The notes: generated from the letters alone by a model not told the origin. 64,000 nucleotides of DNA from Cadophora sp. MPI-SDFR-AT-0126 (GCA_020747065.1 JAGMVK010000015.1:992001-1056000), one strand, 5' to 3'. Shown: positions 20,857 to 33,333, numbered from the stretch's first letter. Translations and numbers: made by a program.

Positions 20857-21438
20857 ATGAAATCAACCCCCACACCACTCTTCCACCCCTCGCACCAACG
20901 ATCTCCATCCTCCACATCAACCACGTACTCACAACAACCACCCACACACCTCACCACCCCCGAAACACCAACCTCAACCGCCTACCCCTCCTCAAATCCC
21001 TCATCGACATTCCAACTCCCCCCTTCTCCAAAACGGCATTCTAAATTCAAACCCTCTACCTACAATCAAAGTCATAAGCACAAACCCGCCTACTCTTCCA
21101 TACTTTCGCCGAAGCATCAAAGCAGTTCCTTCACCTTCACCTTCTCCTCGCTCAACCCCTTCCGCATCCGCTCAACCAGCACGCCCCAATGGAGCTGGTC
21201 CTCCTCGCAATGCAAGACCTGGCTCACAGCCGTACTCGTCGATTGTTGTGGAAGAGATAGAGAGAGCGCGAGGGTGACGGCGGAGAATGTGTTTAAGACG
21301 GGGGGGAATGGACCGGGGCTGTATTTGATGGGGAGGGAGACTTGGGGGAGGTTTCTGGGGGAGAGGGATGGTGAGGTGGTTTGGGGGGTGCTTGGGAGGT
21401 GTAGGGGGAGGGTGAAGGGGAAGAAAGGGGGGTGGTGA
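20857..21438 (+). CDS. Hypothetical protein with Ser/Thr/Pro-rich N-terminus
   Basis: 193 residues, single exon. The first 120 residues are extremely rich in Ser, Thr and Pro and are probably disordered. The last 75 look folded: WSWSSSQCKTWLTAVLVDCC, then ENVFKTGGNGPGLYLMGRETWGRFLG. The DNA switches abruptly from C-rich to G-rich near 21,240, so the minus strand is also open (21117-21581). That makes the strand call less certain. The plus frame is preferred because its C-terminal part has the residue mix of a globular domain while the minus frame is Pro/Ser/His low complexity. No signal peptide. No known family was recognised. Confidence 0.45.
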   Translation: MKSTPTPLFHPSHQRSPSSTSTTYSQQPPTHLTTPETPTSTAYPSSNPSSTFQLPPSPKRHSKFKPSTYNQSHKHKPAYSSILSPKHQSSSFTFTFSSLNPFRIRSTSTPQWSWSSSQCKTWLTAVLVDCCGRDRESARVTAENVFKTGGNGPGLYLMGRETWGRFLGERDGEVVWGVLGRCRGRVKGKKGGW

Positions 21439-21729
21439 GGTGTAGAAGTGTAGAGCTTGGGTGAAATGGAGGTGGGAAGCTGGAGGGGAATGGGGAGATG
21501 GACTCGGTGCTTGATAATAGATGAATGGATGAGAATTGAGATGTGTCTGGCTTTGTAAGATAAACAGTCCATCAGGTCCATGTATGATAGCCAAGTCGAA
21601 AATCGAAAGAGCGGCTGGAAATGTGTGTTTAGACGAGCGATGTGTGATTAGACCATCAATAGATTTTCTGACACATAGAAATTTGAATCAGAATCGTTTG
21701 AAAATTCCACGAGAGATTAAGACTTATGT

Positions 21730-23384
21730 CTAACACGTAGCTTGATGGCCATCAAGCGATTTGCGATGATTGCCTGCTGTGATTCTTTCCATACAAGAAT
21801 CTCGACTCTCAATAACTGTCTCAATCTCGTTCTGCTCTTGCGAGCATGCTTTCGTATCAGGTAGGCAGAACCAAAAGAAACCTGGACATATCAAAAATAT
21901 CAGATTTTGGCTCTGAAGTCTCACCTGGCTCCAGGTCGGAAGAAAACACTTACCACCAGTTACAAAGTTCGAGGCAGCCCACATGTACGCCACCTTGGGA
22001 CCCCAATTCAACTCTCGCGTGTTGATGAAATACGGCATCGTGAAAGCGATGAACCCTATGAAAGTCAGTAAACGAGCCGGTCTCGCCACAACGTGAGCAG
22101 TGCTCCATATCCCAGATACTTACAAGAAGTAACATAATTCAACCTCGTACCCATCCCAACTGCCCTCCCCGTCTGCCTCGTATCAACAACCTCACCACAC
22201 AACTTCGATCCAAGCACAGCAGAGAAAGCAAAATACGAAAACCCATGCACAAGCACGCAAACAAGTACTATAACTCCAGTATGACTCGATGTGGGCATAA
22301 TAGTGGAAGTGATAGCAATACCAAGCATACACACTGCTTGCACTCCACACCCTGCGATCATCACCATCCTCCTCGACATCACAGTCTTCGTGCATAGATA
22401 CAACCCGACGATTGTACCGAGGAGATTCGCGAGGTTGTTGTAGATGGATGCGTGGAAGGGATGGGGGACACGGGCGAGTTGGAAGAATACTGTACCGTAG
22501 GAGAGGAGGAGCCAAATCCCGGAGGAGGAATTCGTTAGGATGAGTGCGGTGCAGAGGAGTGTGCGGCGACGATGTGAAGGGCTCCAGGGTTCGAGATACT
22601 GTCTTAGCCATGGTTGACTTTCGGTGTTGGCTTGGGATTCAACGTCGATTTGAAGTTCCAGCATCTCTTTCTCGACCGCATCTCGAGATGCTGAACATCG
22701 GCGGAGGACAGCAAGAGAACATCTCGCCGCGTCGACCCTTCCGTGACTTAGTAGCCAGCGTGGGGATTCGGGTATGAAAGTAACGAGAATGAATAACAGC
22801 GATGGGATAGTGATATGGCACGTAAGTGGAATCTTGTACGCCCAACTCGTCCTCAACCCCTTCGTGAAATTGTTCGTCACAGCGCCTAACACACCGCCTG
22901 CACAAAACCATAGCGTGAATAACGACGCTACTTTCTCTCTCGATTCCACAGGTACCGTTTCAGCAGTATAGGCATTGGAGAAAGCTATGAACAGCCCGTT
23001 CGATAAACCGATTATGATTCTCCTTGCATACAGACCCGCCACGGCGGAGTGCTTGAGCTGGAGTCCTGACCCGATGACTGAGATTATACAGGCGAGCCAG
23101 AGGCTGTGACGGCGGGATAGATACAGACTTGTGGGTTTGGAGAGCAGCATCCCGAGGATGGTGCCAAGGTTTACGAAGGAGGCGGCGAGTTGTTGGGGAA
23201 TCAGACCCATGTTCCAGCCGGTGGGTATGCTGGGGTCAGGATGCCCATAGGTGGAGAGGAAGCCGGTCATGGCTTGGAAGCCGGAGATGGAGATGGTGCT
23301 AAAGCCGACTTGACAGTGGGCGAGGGAGGGGACGAGGTAGGAGAGGGGTGTGCGCCAGTTTGTGGATAGAGGGGTTGTATCCAT
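21730..23384 (-). CDS. MFS sugar-porter family transporter
   Basis: Three exons on the minus strand (22124-23384, 21954-22055, 21730-21881) with 68- and 72-bp introns give 504 residues. Twelve hydrophobic segments are apparent. Family marks include the opening HCQVGFSTISISGFQAMTGF, PESPRWLLSHGR at the end of the N-terminal half, and NWGPKVAYMWAASNFVTGGFFWFCLPDTK at the end, a variant of the usual PETKG box. The GRR motif after TM2 is altered (YLSRRHSLW). These variations place it among the diverged alpha-glucoside/hexose permease-like porters of filamentous fungi; the substrate is unknown. The start at 23384 (MDTTPLSTNW) was preferred because the upstream in-frame extension is polar and non-conserved. 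It could export a product of the UstY block, but the family normally imports sugars, so that link is speculative. Confidence 0.85.
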
Positions 23385-24626
23385 CGTGGAGGATTTGGGA
23401 TATGATTTTGGAGGGAATGTGTGTCTAGGGAGAGAATTTTGATTATTCGATAGAAAGGAATCTATTTTTGATGATATACTCTGCTTGTACACCGCTTGTA
23501 CTCCGCTTCAACTCTGCTTGTCCCACCATCGCCGTCATAAGGTGTACATGTGCATGTACCGTATGTCGGCAAGGCCACATGGTGGACTGCTTACGAAAGT
23601 AACTGGATGTTCTTCGATTTTGTGACATATCGCTCCGGCTAGAGGCAGTGACCGTGTTGACGAAGCAAGTAAAGAGAGTGGGAGGGAGATTGAGGTGGCA
23701 CCAATCTTCGCTTGCGCGTCAAAAACCTACTTTCAATTGTGGAAATATTACTGCTAGAGACCTTTTCTGTGCAGTGATGCCCAAGCCAGCCAAGTATAAC
23801 TGCGCAAAAGATTCCTGAGTACAATGTGAACTTCTCCCGAAGCATACCATTTCTTGTCGATACAGCTAAATTTCGCCAGGTTTGTTGGTCTCTGAATCTT
23901 GAATTAAAGTCTCTCTCTATCGCTCAGACGTCACCCAAAAAGAACATGAGAAAGGAAAACTTAGGGAATGTAAGTTGGAAACAAACTCCTGTGGGGAAGT
24001 TGAAGGGAAAAAGATAAACACAAGGAGCGAACGGTATGCCGATGACTGAATCTCCTGCATCATCATACACGAATACGCAGAAGAGGCAGAGACTGACTGA
24101 CGCGGAGAAGTTTGAATGATAATCTGCGGGGAGGTATTGACTTCACAGTCGAGAGGAAATCAGAAACACTTGCATAGAACAGGAGGTGGCCGGGATAGTA
24201 GTACCCCATCTGGTGGCAGATAGCGAAGTATCAAAAGCACCGTGGAAAGTGTGAGATGGTTCAGTACCTACGCAGAGACGACAGGAAGATGTATATCAAT
24301 CTGGATTCCTCAATCTGTGATTGTCACTGCTACTGTAGGCGTAGTGCGGGCTCAGAGTCAGCCACCGAGCCAGCCACCATCCATGCATTTGCTTTGCTTT
24401 GCTACTGCATACTGTCTGTGACCCACTCACTCCTTCACTCACTCACTCCCTTGCCCAATTCACAGCAGACGCGTCTCAAATGCGAGTGGGAGACTTTAGC
24501 CTTATATACAATACATCCTGCGACATGCAATAAAACGGAGAAGCCGTCATGTCGTAGTGCCGTCATTTCGAGTCATGATTGTGGAGCTTGGACTGACCTG
24601 ACCGGTTGTTGAATGAAATGAGTGTT

Positions 24627-24648
24627 CAGTCAGTCAGTCAGTCAGTCA
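24627..24648. repeat. (CAGT)n microsatellite
   Basis: Five and a half perfect CAGT units in a row. Short related CACT-rich runs lie near 24,420-24,450. Confidence 0.8.
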
Positions 24649-25359
24649 CTGATGACGAGGAAGCGACGACCAGATGTGGCAGTGCAGTCGGTGCACGCTA
24701 GGAAGAGGGCTAGACTCGGCGATATAAGCCACAGTCTAAGCCACGTACAGTATTTGGATGATCAGATTAGAGATTAGATATGGCTTGGCACGGTGCCGAA
24801 TTCCGATGCTACTGTACTGCACTGTAAAGTACCCACTGGATGGATGATACTTGAATTGGTTGATCGATTGGCTGGAACAATTATGACATTATTGAAGTAG
24901 AAACCTGATTTATGTAGCAGTAGGGCGGCCTTGGCATGGAAATGGGAAATTGGAGGAATTAAGATGTTGCTTTTGCTATGTTTTGTTTCAAGACCTGGAG
25001 TTGTGCCTTCCTTCTGGTTTTGTTACGGGGTGACTTCGACTTCGACGTCCTCTTCATTCCATATCCCGACAACGACATCATTTCTGTCGCGTGTTACTTA
25101 TTTCTTGCTCTTTCTACTTCTTCTTCCCCGCTGACCTCACCGAGTTGTTTTACTCTATTCTTTAAACATCAACAATAACATAACACTACCACCCTGTCGC
25201 GCACCGCCACAACAGTATATTTTTTTTTTTTCGAACGGAACGATCGACAGATTGCGTCGCCCCTTTGAAAGACACCATACTTTCCGGGCTCTTCTTCTTC
25301 GTTGTCTTTTATTCCGGCGTCAGAGCTTGTGACACTGTTCGTCAATCATTCAGATATGC

Positions 25360-25404
25360 GTGAGTACTTTCTTTTTTTTCTTTCTCTCTTTCTTATTCTG
25401 CCAG
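25360..25404 (+). other. Candidate leader intron of the exchanger gene
   Basis: GTGAGT donor, long pyrimidine tract and TTCTGCCAG acceptor, 45 bp. The acceptor is followed at once by ATGTCTCGG, which opens a 128-codon frame (25405-25791) with no recognisable content. It is either a 5'-UTR intron plus upstream ORF of the exchanger gene or part of an unknown small gene. Confidence 0.35.
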
Positions 25405-25999
25405 ATGTCTCGGCGAACAACAAACAAGAATTCCCCCAAGTCGTCACAAGCCTTCACAAGCCAGCGAAGCTTCAAGATCCGTTTGTCTGGGCTTGCTTGG
25501 ACATCTGAATATGGTCAGATCGCGTCGGACGCGTACGAATCATTGATCGGCCGGAATACGGCGACCAGGAACAGATGCACGAATCAGCACAGGATATTCT
25601 GGGAATCTCCACCAACTCGGGTCTTGGCATGCAGCTATCCCCCCTTGTTTGCCTTACCGTCATTCAGCCGTGGACGTGGACGTGGACATGGACATGGAAT
25701 GGTATGGCATGGAATGAAATACCTTTGCTCGTGCACTGGACGGACGAATAAAAGATGGCCAACTCCGCCTCTTCGCCTTATCCCTTCTTGATCATTCTTC
25801 CAACTCTTTTGTTCCCCCCACTCCAACTCCACCTTCACTAGCTCAGCACCCACTCCACTCGCCGCCAGGTCCTATTTCAACGTCCTGTCTCTTCTTCATC
25901 ATCTTCCTCTACTTCATCTACAACCCTCTTTTCTCCCTTCCTCCTAAACAACTCTCCACAAACCAAACAACTCCACAATCTTCCACGCCCTCCACATCG

Positions 26000-28836
26000 A
26001 TGAAGAAAACTTCGCCTGATTCTAATTCTAATTCATCTGCAGATCGCATTCGCTCTTGGGCACGAGCCAAAGCGCATGGCACCTCTCCACTCTCCAAATC
26101 GAGCCGACAGACTCTACCACTAAGCAATCCATCTGCCACCGCCCAATCCCAAGAACCGACCGGAAACAGAACCAGAACAAACTCAAGTCTTCAAAATGAC
26201 ACGACCAATATTCCTCCCTTCCCCTCTACAGACATTAACGGCTTCGCGCGCCAGTCTTCGAAACCCACAGCGAACAATGCTGTTGACAATACCTCGGCCG
26301 ATATCCCGCCACCAGCTCCACCTCCGCAAGTTGATGGGGAGGGGGCTGTCGTAAACAATAACGAGGAGTCCGCGAAGAAAAATGTTGCAATGCGATTTTG
26401 GCTCACTGCCAAATCAATTCTCTTGTCCAGCTACATAAACCTGTTGCTCGTCTTTGTACCCATTGGCATAGCGGCAAAGGCTGCCAAACTCAGTCCAGGT
26501 ATCATCTTTGCGATGAATGCTATTGCTATCGTACCTCTAGCAGGTCTACTCAGCCATGCTACCGAGAGTGTGGCCAAGAGAATGGGAGATACAATTGGTG
26601 CGCTAATGAATGTTACATTTGGTAACGCAGTTGAGCTTATCATCTTGTATGTATCTCCTTTCACCCTTTTCTCTGAACCCAGCTAACCATCCCAGCATGT
26701 ATGTCTACCTCACAAGAGATCAAGATGAGAAAGAGAGAGAAGCCCTCTTAAAGGCATTATCAAATCAATCGAGTCCCATATCATTCGGTCTTTCTTTTGT
26801 TCCCCATGTTTGTTCGTGACCCCATGAAGGACCTATGCTCACTTCCAATCTTTCCGTCTACAGTATTGCCCTGGCAAAGGTTGGTTTTCATGCCCTTGTT
26901 GTTGGACTTTGCTGACCCTCCAGAATGAAATCCGTATCGTCCAAGCTTCTTTACTTGGCTCCATTCTGGCAAACCTGCTCCTGATTCTAGGAATGTGTTT
27001 CTTGGTTGGTGGACTGCGCTTCCGTGAACAGGTATGTATTGCCACACTTTTTTGGGTTGGCCCGGACTGACGTCTATAGATCTACAACAGTACTGTCACG
27101 CAGATGAGTGCCTGTCTACTCAGTTTGAGTGTCATGAGCTTGTTGCTTCCGGTACGTCCGTAGTCTCCCATTCCCAATCAAATGCTAACATGTCAGACCG
27201 CCTTCCATGCTTCATTCGCCGATGCAGAAAAGGCCAAGGCCAATTCCGCTGTTTTGAAAGTCAGTCGCGGAACAAGTGTGGTATGTTTCTCCCTTCTTTC
27301 CAGTAATCAAATCTGATCATGTAGATTCTCCTCTTCGTCTATGTTTTGTACCTTCTCTTCCAACTGAAGTCACATGCATACATGTACGAAAGCACACCTC
27401 AACATCTTATTGATGAGGAACTCGCTCCTGGCCCCGTCGCCCAATGGATGGAAACTTCATCGGACGACTCTTTTTCATCCTCCAGCTCCGACTCAGAACA
27501 CTCCAGTGGATCTAACACCACAGCCAAGCGATTCAAGAGAGTCATGAGGGGTGGTAAACGCCGTCGCAAGTCCAGCTCTGGATCCAAGGAGACCAGTGAG
27601 AAAATTCAACCCAGTCGAACGCCATCCTTTGGGGCTGGCTCTGTCTCCCCTGTCAACACTGATCAGGCTATCGATGATCATATGAGCCATCGTCTTGGTG
27701 CAATCGACTTCGGTGAAGAGGGCGATGACGAAGATCACAATCAACGAAGTCGAAAAAATTCCATCAGTCGCAAGGCCAAGAAGGAAATAAAGAAGGAACG
27801 AAAGCGAGAAAAGAAGAACCGAAAGGCTGCTCGTAGAAACGGCGACGACACGCTTACGGAAGGAGCTGAAATGAGCGAAAAGGCTCCCGATGCTGATGCA
27901 CCTCGTCGGGTTGACTTCGCTGTGGAGCCTGAGCCAGAACCTGAAGCAGAGCAGACCGATCCGTCTCAAAAGCGTCCGTTCAACATCCGAAAAATGACCA
28001 GCATTCGTCCTCAAATTCCAAAGACCTTCTCCCAGAATGTCTTCATGCAACCGTCACCTACCTTGAACCCCGCTCCAACTGGTCCTATTCCAAGAGTTCG
28101 ATACGGTATTCGCCGCACCAACTCGCTTCCGGATCGTCTCAATCAGACTTTCTCTGGAACTGCCACTCCCCAGACTCGCATCACACCAAATCGTGTCAGC
28201 AGTCTTGCCATCGCCGCCAATAAGTCCGAAGAACAAGATGATGAGAATATATCTCGTACCACTGCCGTGATGCTCCTGCTCATCTCTACCGGTCTTGTCG
28301 CTCTATGTGCCGAATTCATGGTTGACAGTATCAACGCTGTTGTTGAAGGCAATTCTGGCATTAGCGAGGCTTTCATCGGTCTGATCATCTTGCCAATCGT
28401 CGGAAACGCAGCTGAGCACGTGACTGCAGTTACGGTGAGCGCAAAGAATAAGATGGATTTGGCAATCGGTGTCGCTGTCGGCTCTTCTATTCAAATCGGT
28501 ATATCCGTTTCCCTTCCCCTTTGTAATGGTCAAAGCTAATCGCCTCTCCCAGCACTTTTCGTCACCCCATTTGTGGTCCTCCTCGGCTGGGCAATGGACA
28601 AGAACATGTCCCTCTACTTCACGCTCTTCGAAACCGTATCCCTCTTCGTCTCAGCCTTCATCGTCAACTTCCTCGTTCTAGACGGTCGCTCCAATTACCT
28701 GGAAGGTGCTCTCCTCTGCGCTGCATATGTTATCATTGCTGTTGCCGCGTTCTTCTATCCAAATGCGGATGAGCAGAGTAGTCTTGGTGGAGCCGATGTA
28801 GTTGCCAAGATGGTGAGGAGTTTGACGGGGATGTAA
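26000..28836 (+). CDS. Vacuolar-type Ca2+/H+ exchanger (CAX family) with long charged loop
   Basis: Seven exons (26000-26646, 26864-26879, 26924-27031, 27080-27151, 27197-27280, 27325-28498, 28553-28836) give 794 residues. Both CAX repeats are visible: GNAVELII in the first half and GNAAEHVTAV in the second, each carrying the acidic residue that binds Ca2+. KNEIRIVQASLLGSILANLLLILG is the classic segment after the first. The protein exchanges Ca2+ for H+, normally at the vacuole membrane. Two features are unusual. Exon 2 is only 16 nt, needed to join ELIIF to IALAKNEI. And a cytosolic insert of about 290 residues (Ser-rich, then Lys/Arg-rich, with EPEPEPEAE) separates the halves; yeast Vcx1 is near 410 residues in all. 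An N-terminal 130-residue polar extension may be autoregulatory, as in plant CAX proteins (inference). Confidence 0.88.
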
Positions 28837-30131
28837 TTGAGCAGTAAGGGTGGATGAATGGAAGCTACCGGTTGTGGTGATGGGAAAGGAAAGGGATCGT
28901 GTGATTCGAGGCTGTGGTTGATGAGCTGTGCGTGATGGCATGCTTGATTGCTTTTGATTCTTGCCACAAGACTTTGTTGCTCATCTCAGCTCGTCTGGTC
29001 TAGTCTGTTTACATTCTTTACGCGACGTGGTTAAGCGACGTCGTTGGTCTGGGGTAGTCGCTTTCTTCTCTCCTTCGTTCTTGCCCTACAAATTGTTCGC
29101 TTAGCTCTGTTCACTTCTCTAGTCAGTCAGAAACAATACAAGGTTCATCGCTCCCTGCCTCTAGTGAAGGATCTCGCCAGCACTTGTTGTATATCACATA
29201 CATTTTTGAGATAATGTGGTAGTTACGCTTTGATCTCAGTGTGGTTGTGGTGAAGAAATTTCGTGAGCACGGAAGTGTTGAGTGGCATGTCACATTTATC
29301 TATGAGGACATCTGGTAGTTATGCTCCTTTACATGTTGTAGTAGAAGCAAAGGATCCCGCGTACACTTGTGGTTGTATGTCGTATTATCTATTCGGGGCG
29401 CCCGGCAGCGGAGGAGTAAGGAGAGCCACAAGTGGGAACCAGACTGCTGCACATTTCCGGGTTTGAGGGGCTGGCTTTGTGAAGTGAGGTGAAGTGAAAG
29501 TGCTGTTTATCTCTCTGGATACATGTAGGCGAGTGCCTCACGATATACTAGACGCGGACATTTTGAGGCCATGCCAATGCCTATGTCAATGTTTATGTCA
29601 ATGTCGCCGCAGGGAAGTGAGGCGCTAAATACTTAGTGTTATTGTAGAGTGAGTACGCTAATGAACTACAAATTTTAGTCTTCTTCGCTCAATCACAGGC
29701 TACAAATCTTCTGTAAATAGTGTGTTCTATAAGGTAGTTATGGAGATAGATATTTATCTAAGCCTTTGGCTGTCGTGATATATATGGCTATAGCGGCACG
29801 TATATATACATCTCATATAATGAGGGATTAGAGTTCACTATGCAGAATGAATTATAGGTTCCTTGTTAAGTGAAGTAAGTGGTGGTTGCAGCATATTTAT
29901 TTATTGGCATATTAATTAACATGGAGGATTGCGTGATTGATTGTTTTATGTTTCTTACCTGATAATATTACAGATTTTCTATACTAAAGACTGCGATACA
30001 ATCTGAGAAAAAGACTGCGTGACGAGGGCAAATCAATCTAGACTAAAATATGCAGGCGTCAATAATAGCAGTGCCTTGGAGATCAACCTATTTGAAGGCA
30101 ACTCCCAAAAGAAATGAAAACAAGACAGCTA
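28837..30131. other. Gene-free intergenic region
   Basis: 1.3 kb between convergent genes, AT-rich after 29,600. A degenerate run of CCAATG/TCAATGT units lies at 29,573-29,607. No gene was recognised. Confidence 0.4.
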
Positions 30132-31376
30132 TTATTCTTCCACGTCCAAGCTTCCACTCGCGCTGACACTAGGATCTGTTGACTCGATACATGTATCAAA
30201 GTGCGTTTTGTGCTCAAGCTCTCCTCCAATCCATGTGTGTTCAAAGTATCCACTGTATGGCTGGTATTTGCAAAATCCTGGCCTCAGCCATCTATCCTTT
30301 CTATTAGGGTGCGTGACGTACGGCTCCCCTAACACTCCGCGCAAGTTTCTTAAAACCTCGTTGACAGGGGTGTAAACATGCTTCATATAGAACTCACAAC
30401 CCCCCACCAATTCAGTCCACAGATCACCCAGCAGCTCTCTTGAGCATTTAGACGCGCCGCAGTGGTGTTCAAACCAGGATTCAACCCACCAGGGCATATA
30501 TCCAGCGTGCTCCCGGTCAATGATCGCCTCAATTTTGCCATCTTTGACCATGATGTTGGTGGGGTTGAGGTCGGCGTGCGTGAGCAAGTAAGGCTCGCCG
30601 CGTGGAAAATTTCTCTTCAGTTCTTGGAGCTTCTCCTCGATGAGAACAGGGTCCTCTGTAAGAATAGTCTTCGGGATCCCTTGTCGAAGCTCGCGTGAGA
30701 AGTTCTCAAACCGTTCGTCGTTCGTGCGGCCCATCTGAAAAACGCTATGGTGGGCAGCGGCGCCAGCAGTATGCAACTGTAGCATCGTTCATGGGCTCGC
30801 CGTTGACTTTCGCACAGACCGGGGATGTGAAGCTTCTCATTTGCTTTAGGATCTCTCGCATCTGATCTTTGTAGCTAGTCTTTTGTTCCTCCGAGAGGTC
30901 CGCCCAGATAGTGTCTATAGTAACACCTTGAGCTCGAGACATCAGGGTGAGGCACACTTTATCGGTTGGCTCGCTCAAAAGCCTCATTTCTTTGAGGGGC
31001 GGAATACTATGACCGGATTGTTGGCGCAGAAAGTTTTGCGTGAGGAAGCGTTCCCCACCGACTTGTCATTTGGCTGGTCGCGGATCATCCACTTGGACCC
31101 GATCTGCCATATTCCGATGTTACGTCTCGTGTAATGGATCCGGATTCGGGAGCCGTATGATGACAAAATCTCATCTTTGACCCGCCAGCCACAGTTCCAG
31201 CACAGTTCTTTTTCATCCTCGCCTTCTTCAAACTGGTCAAAGGCTATCTTTATGGATTTGTATCTAGCATCCAACGCGTCCTTCTCGCTCTGACTGCGGT
31301 GTCCCTGCGTTTAGAATACAAGGTCTCGGTACAGCTTTTGCGGTTGGGTATAGTCCTCATAGACAAGGGATGTCAT
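30132..31376 (-). pseudogene. Aminoglycoside-phosphotransferase-like kinase, decayed
   Basis: Three fragments on the minus strand belong to one protein of the APH/ChoK-like fold. The most diagnostic is LLTHADLNPTNIMVKDG followed by EAIIDREHAGYMPWW, the catalytic HxDxxxxN loop and the metal-binding D. The N-terminal part has RRNIGIWQIGSKWMIRD and the middle CLTLMSRAQGVTIDTIW. Continuity needs three repairs. There is an in-frame TAA near 31,309, about 20 codons after the likely ATG at 31376. A T is missing near 31,046 (SVGN, then FLTQNFLRQ in another frame). One extra base lies near 30,765 (frame changes between ATVAYC and AAAHHSVF). No GT-AG intron can replace these. Probably a pseudogene; sequencing error could explain single indels but hardly all three. 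Confidence 0.7.
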
Positions 31377-33333
31377 GTTTGCGTTTGACTTTGTCTCAGT
31401 GTTAGATTGAGATATCATAGAGGGGCGTTAAGAGCTGTGACTTATGTACGCAATGTTAGTGAAAGAAATCTCGAGTGCACCTGTCTTGCAAAAAGGACAT
31501 TTGTTTGTTCAATGCTACTTGTTCCTATTCACTTCCCTATTCGGGGCTCAGCTTTATGCAAACTGCTAGCACCCGTGCGCGCATTTCAGATACGAGGAGC
31601 AGAACGCACATCCCGTAATACAATCCCGAGGGAATTCTTTATCATTCTGGCCTGACCTAGAACGGAAGAGGGATCGTTGGAAGATAACGGGGTTGAAGAA
31701 ACCTGGATGCGACTGCTAATTCGGGACGATTCTGGCTGATGCTGAACTGCCTAGACAATATCACCTCCTACTGAGAGTTGCCGGAAGGCCGAGGTGAACG
31801 AATAAAGAATGCCCGGGGACGATTGGCTTTGAGACCAGAATGCTGTGACCACCAGCGAGTGTCTCGCTTCTCGCTATCAAAGAGCTGATACAAGTCGAGA
31901 TCCACAGTGAGCTCGACCTAAGAATGCCCGATAGTTCTTTGTTGACCAGAGTTCAGAGATTGTCGCAGCCCCCGTCTTGGAATATCGAATGCTACCCGAA
32001 GCAGGTTCTCGAAATTTAAGGTGCTTGGATCCGCCTCTGTATAACTGCCATCATCCACAGAGAAGGACAAGTACAACGACAGTAATCTGTTGATCGATAC
32101 CCAACACTAAAAGCCCCAGACCCAGACTCAAGCGTCAAATTCTCGATGTGCAACATCCCGGAAACCACCCAAATGTCTACCTCCAGTGCGAGAAGCGCAG
32201 TAATCATGAAGCATACTACCATGTCTTTCGCAGCCAGCTACTGGTTCTGTGCCACGAATGATCCCTCATACTTGCCAATCTGCGAGGGATGCAACGGCGC
32301 CACTATTACCTCGTCCTTGACACCCAAACCAGCGGGGTTGTGGGATGTTCTCACATACAATCATGATACGCTAGACTCAAGACAAAACGGTGTCGCCGAA
32401 AACAACCACGCAGAGGAGGCAATAGGTGCTCTAGAACAACATGATTATGGGGTGCTTCGGATCGTGTCTGAAGACATGAAGCTAGTACTGCGTCGTTCCG
32501 TACCTGGCAAGGAGACAGTTTTGTCTTTCCAATTTGAAAGGGGAGAAGGTGCTATGTCGAGCAAGAGCTGGAACCACACTGATGAGGCAACGGAACGTCA
32601 ACAGCAGGATGCAGCAGTTCGACAGTTTGTGAGCAGGGTATTGGGTTGATCAGTAGCTTCCATGAGAATATGTTGTAGCTAGGTTTTAGCTGAGTTCTGT
32701 GTCTTTTACGAAACTGGACCGGGGATATGAATTTGGGATATACACATCCACAGCATACAAATTTGAGTTGTGGCAGAGGTATCGTCGCTCAGTATCCCTG
32801 TGACACGGTAAGTTAGCTATCAAGAAATGAAAACTGAAAAGCACAAAACACGTTCGTCGTCCGAGCCCAAGATCGAGGTCATGTAGATGGCAAGTTCTGC
32901 AAACCTTGTTTGAATAGATTCTTGCCCTTCGATACCTTCCGAGAATCTCTACTTTGGTAAAGCGAAAGTCATGCTCGCTTGGAAACGACAAAAGTTACAT
33001 GTCGATAAAGAAAGTCAGTTACATTCGATCGATACCCTGACTGATACGGACTTCGTACAGATTAGGCTACTCCGGAAAATTCACGAGTATAAAGAAACGG
33101 TGGTTCTATTGGGTTTGAAGATTCTCTTTCTACTAAATATGTTCTCACAGTATCAAGTTTTTTACCTTGAAATATGTGTTCTTCTGTTTTTGAATGATGA
33201 TTTCGAGACTATTTCCTAACTTTCCTCACGGTCTCCTCATCCCATATAACTCCGCATCATCAAGGGCCCATCCATACCCACACGCACTGAAATCATCGCC
33301 AGTTCACTCAGCATTTCCCACGACTCCCGTAAT
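31377..33333. other. Intergenic region, one doubtful ORF
   Basis: 2 kb between convergent units. Apart from the doubtful frame at 32146-32649, nothing with coding character was found. Confidence 0.4.
32146..32649 (+). CDS. Doubtful hypothetical protein
   Basis: 167-codon open frame with an ATG start. The C-terminal half (VLTYNHDTLDSRQNG through RQFVSRVLG) has balanced amphipathic composition, but I recognise no family. There is no signal peptide or membrane segment. It could be the tail of a multi-exon gene, a relic or a chance frame. Confidence 0.25.
   Translation: MCNIPETTQMSTSSARSAVIMKHTTMSFAASYWFCATNDPSYLPICEGCNGATITSSLTPKPAGLWDVLTYNHDTLDSRQNGVAENNHAEEAIGALEQHDYGVLRIVSEDMKLVLRRSVPGKETVLSFQFERGEGAMSSKSWNHTDEATERQQQDAAVRQFVSRVLG

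Larger units (their letters stand above)
23385..25999. promoter_or_regulatory. Long intergenic region and pyrimidine-rich leader of the exchanger gene
   Basis: 2.6 kb between divergent genes. From about 25,000 to 25,999 the sequence is strongly CT-rich, with a long T-run near 25,220, as in leaders of well-expressed fungal genes. None of the short open frames in 23,440-24,900 is convincing. Purine/pyrimidine microsatellites occur (GGACGTGGACGTGGACATGG near 25,675). Confidence 0.45.

Noticed and set aside
21117..21594. Two long open frames on the minus strand opposite the hypothetical gene at 20857
   Set aside because: They are Pro/Ser/His low-complexity shadows of a strand-asymmetric G-rich stretch.
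21730..23384. Sugar-porter MFS as dedicated exporter of the peptide cluster
   Set aside because: The family imports sugars, and 4 kb with two orphan genes separates it from the UstY block. Kept only as a remote possibility.
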